Assembly (NCBI RefSeq): GCF_030693405.1
Contig: NZ_JAUYAW010000047.1
Location: 48,130 to 112,129 of the forward strand
DNA: 64,000 bases
Reading direction: 5' to 3'
Origin: Phenylobacterium sp.
GTDB lineage: Bacteria; Pseudomonadota; Alphaproteobacteria; Caulobacterales; Caulobacteraceae
The notes under the pieces are model-generated. The model saw only the letters and a program-made list of their open reading frames with translations. It ran no database searches and was not told where the DNA came from. A program made the position numbers and the translations under genes. Positions within the stretch are counted from its first letter, which is position 1, and each line of letters begins with the position of its first letter. Of this stretch, positions 63,035 through 64,000 are shown one piece after another.

Positions 63035-63817
63035 ATGAGAACTGTCGCCCTAGCGGCCGCTATTGCCCTGGTCGGATCCGGCGCGGCGGCGCAGAGCCCG
63101 CACGCCGTCTCTTCTATCGCCGTCGACAATCCTCTGTTGAACATCACCGCCGAGGGCAAATCCGACCGGCCACCAGACATCGCGACATTCACCGCGGGCG
63201 TCGTCGCCCAGGGCAAAACCGCGGGCGATGCGATGAGAGCTAACTCCGCGCGGATGAACGAGGTTGTTGGGGCCCTGCGCGGCGCGGGGATCGCTGAGCG
63301 TGACATCCGCACATCCCGCCTGAGCCTGCAGCCGCAGTATCACCGTCCCATGCCTGTGCGGTCAGCCGACGGGTCGTTTATTGCTCCGGTCGAACCGCCC
63401 AGCATCATCGGCTACGAAGCCCGCAACACGGTCATGGTCCGCTTGCGCAACATTGATCGGATGGGACAGATGATCGATGCGTTGGTAAGCGCGGGTGCAA
63501 ACGAGGTCAACGGCCCCAATTTCGCGGTTGAGGACCTGGATGAAGCCGCCGATGAGGCCCGCGCCGACGCCCTGCGTAGAGCTCGCGCCCGGGCGGACCT
63601 CTACGCAAGAGAGGCCGGTTTCAGCTCAGCGCGTCTTCTCACCATCAGCGAAGGCAGCGGCTACTATCCAATCCAAGGCGACAGTCAGGTGATCACCGTG
63701 ACGGGCCAAAGCCGGGGTGCCGGCATCCCCCCTCTCCCGGTCCCTCCAGCCCCCGTACAGGGCGGACAGGTATCGGTCAGCGTCACCCTATCGGTGCAGT
63801 TCGCCCTGGAGCGTTGA
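63035..63817 (+). CDS. SIMPL (DUF541) domain periplasmic protein
   Basis: A 260-residue exported protein with a signal peptide (1-19, ending GAAAQ) and a SIMPL domain: ITAEGKSDRPPDIATFTAGV, then GIAERDIRTSRLSLQPQY, and DEARADALRRARARADLYA. The C terminus is Pro-rich then VSVSVTLSVQFALE. Members include the E. coli oxidative-stress defence protein YggE; function unclear. AGGAGG precedes the ATG. Confidence 0.88.
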   Translation: MRTVALAAAIALVGSGAAAQSPHAVSSIAVDNPLLNITAEGKSDRPPDIATFTAGVVAQGKTAGDAMRANSARMNEVVGALRGAGIAERDIRTSRLSLQPQYHRPMPVRSADGSFIAPVEPPSIIGYEARNTVMVRLRNIDRMGQMIDALVSAGANEVNGPNFAVEDLDEAADEARADALRRARARADLYAREAGFSSARLLTISEGSGYYPIQGDSQVITVTGQSRGAGIPPLPVPPAPVQGGQVSVSVTLSVQFALER

Positions 63818-63838
63818 GCGGCGCTCCAGGCGACGAAC

Positions 63839-64000
63839 CTACTCCGCCGCCATCAGCACCCGGCCGGCGGTGAACGAGGTCTTCTCCGCCAGGGACGCCT
63901 TGGCCGCCTCGTACTCGGCCGCCAGCTTGGCGACGAGTTCGCCGGCGCCGAGGATCTCCTCCACCGCGCCGATGCCCTGACCGCAGCCCCAGATGTCCTT
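63839..64000 (-). CDS. nitronate monooxygenase-like protein, C-terminal end (partial)
   Basis: The 3' end of a gene that begins beyond the window. The last 53 codons read DIWGCGQGIGAVEEILGAGE then LVAKLAAEYEAAKASLAEK, ending LMAAE. This is typical of the C terminus of nitronate monooxygenase / FabK-like FMN proteins. It converges on the SIMPL gene. Identification from so short a tail is moderate. Confidence 0.65.
   Translation of the reverse strand, partial: KDIWGCGQGIGAVEEILGAGELVAKLAAEYEAAKASLAEKTSFTAGRVLMAAE

Overview
This is a high-GC window (roughly two thirds G+C) from an alphaproteobacterium, most likely a member of the Caulobacteraceae (Caulobacter/Phenylobacterium type). Supporting signs are a tRNA-His without G-1 and with A73, several TonB receptors plus an exbB-exbD-tonB operon, a CYP153-type alkane hydroxylase, an alphaproteobacterial-type LexA half-site repeat (GAAC-N7-GAAC), and the gene order murA-DUF2948-hisD-UPF0262-LMW phosphatase-infA-maf-RNase G-like-yacG-tRNA-Phe. 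No rRNA, insertion sequence or CRISPR array was seen. Species and strain cannot be named from the sequence alone.

Layout. 0-12.5 kb: mixed metabolic genes: TrmH-family RNA methyltransferase, CYP153 P450, a PHB-depolymerase-like esterase preceded by a PhaR-type palindrome, dienelactone hydrolase, arsC/arsH, a hybrid histidine kinase, an SDR, and a conserved pair encoding a beta-helix protein and a di-haem cytochrome. 12.6-17.5 kb: a cobalamin uptake operon btuB-btuF-btuC-btuD behind a cobalamin riboswitch. 17.6-22.2 kb: alkaline phosphatase, tRNA-His, and tonB-exbD-exbB. 22.2-29.6 kb: the conserved housekeeping cluster ending with murA.

29.7-41 kb is the accessory and most interesting part. 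Next to tRNA-Thr sits a reduced phage module on the minus strand. It holds a small terminase-like gene, a terminase large-subunit ATPase half fused in frame to a two-helix membrane segment, an M15 endolysin, and a nested Rz/Rz1 spanin pair. It is followed by an SOS-box-like site, katG, and small accessory genes (host-attachment protein, GFA protein, a toxin-antitoxin pair, a sulfotransferase, an extra plsY). At 38.5-40.8 kb a HTH/S24 repressor is divergent from a tightly overlapping three-gene operon whose last gene looks like a DUF6456 protein. This matches the arrangement of the Caulobacter gene-transfer-agent (GTA) control locus rogA-gafYZ. Three copies of one palindrome, CTGTAT-N5-ATACAG, lie in this locus. 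Two sit exactly 7 nt upstream of a start codon, and one of those controls a previously unremarked gene at 40.4 kb.

41-64 kb: a MarR regulator with an efflux pump, a complete Mrp Na+/H+ antiporter operon with A and B fused, a second IF-1-like gene, an FAD oxidoreductase, an RTX protein, a FecA-type receptor divergent from a GPH-family transporter, a fasciclin lipoprotein, an ABC-2 exporter, a SIMPL protein, and the 3' end of a nitronate monooxygenase-like gene.
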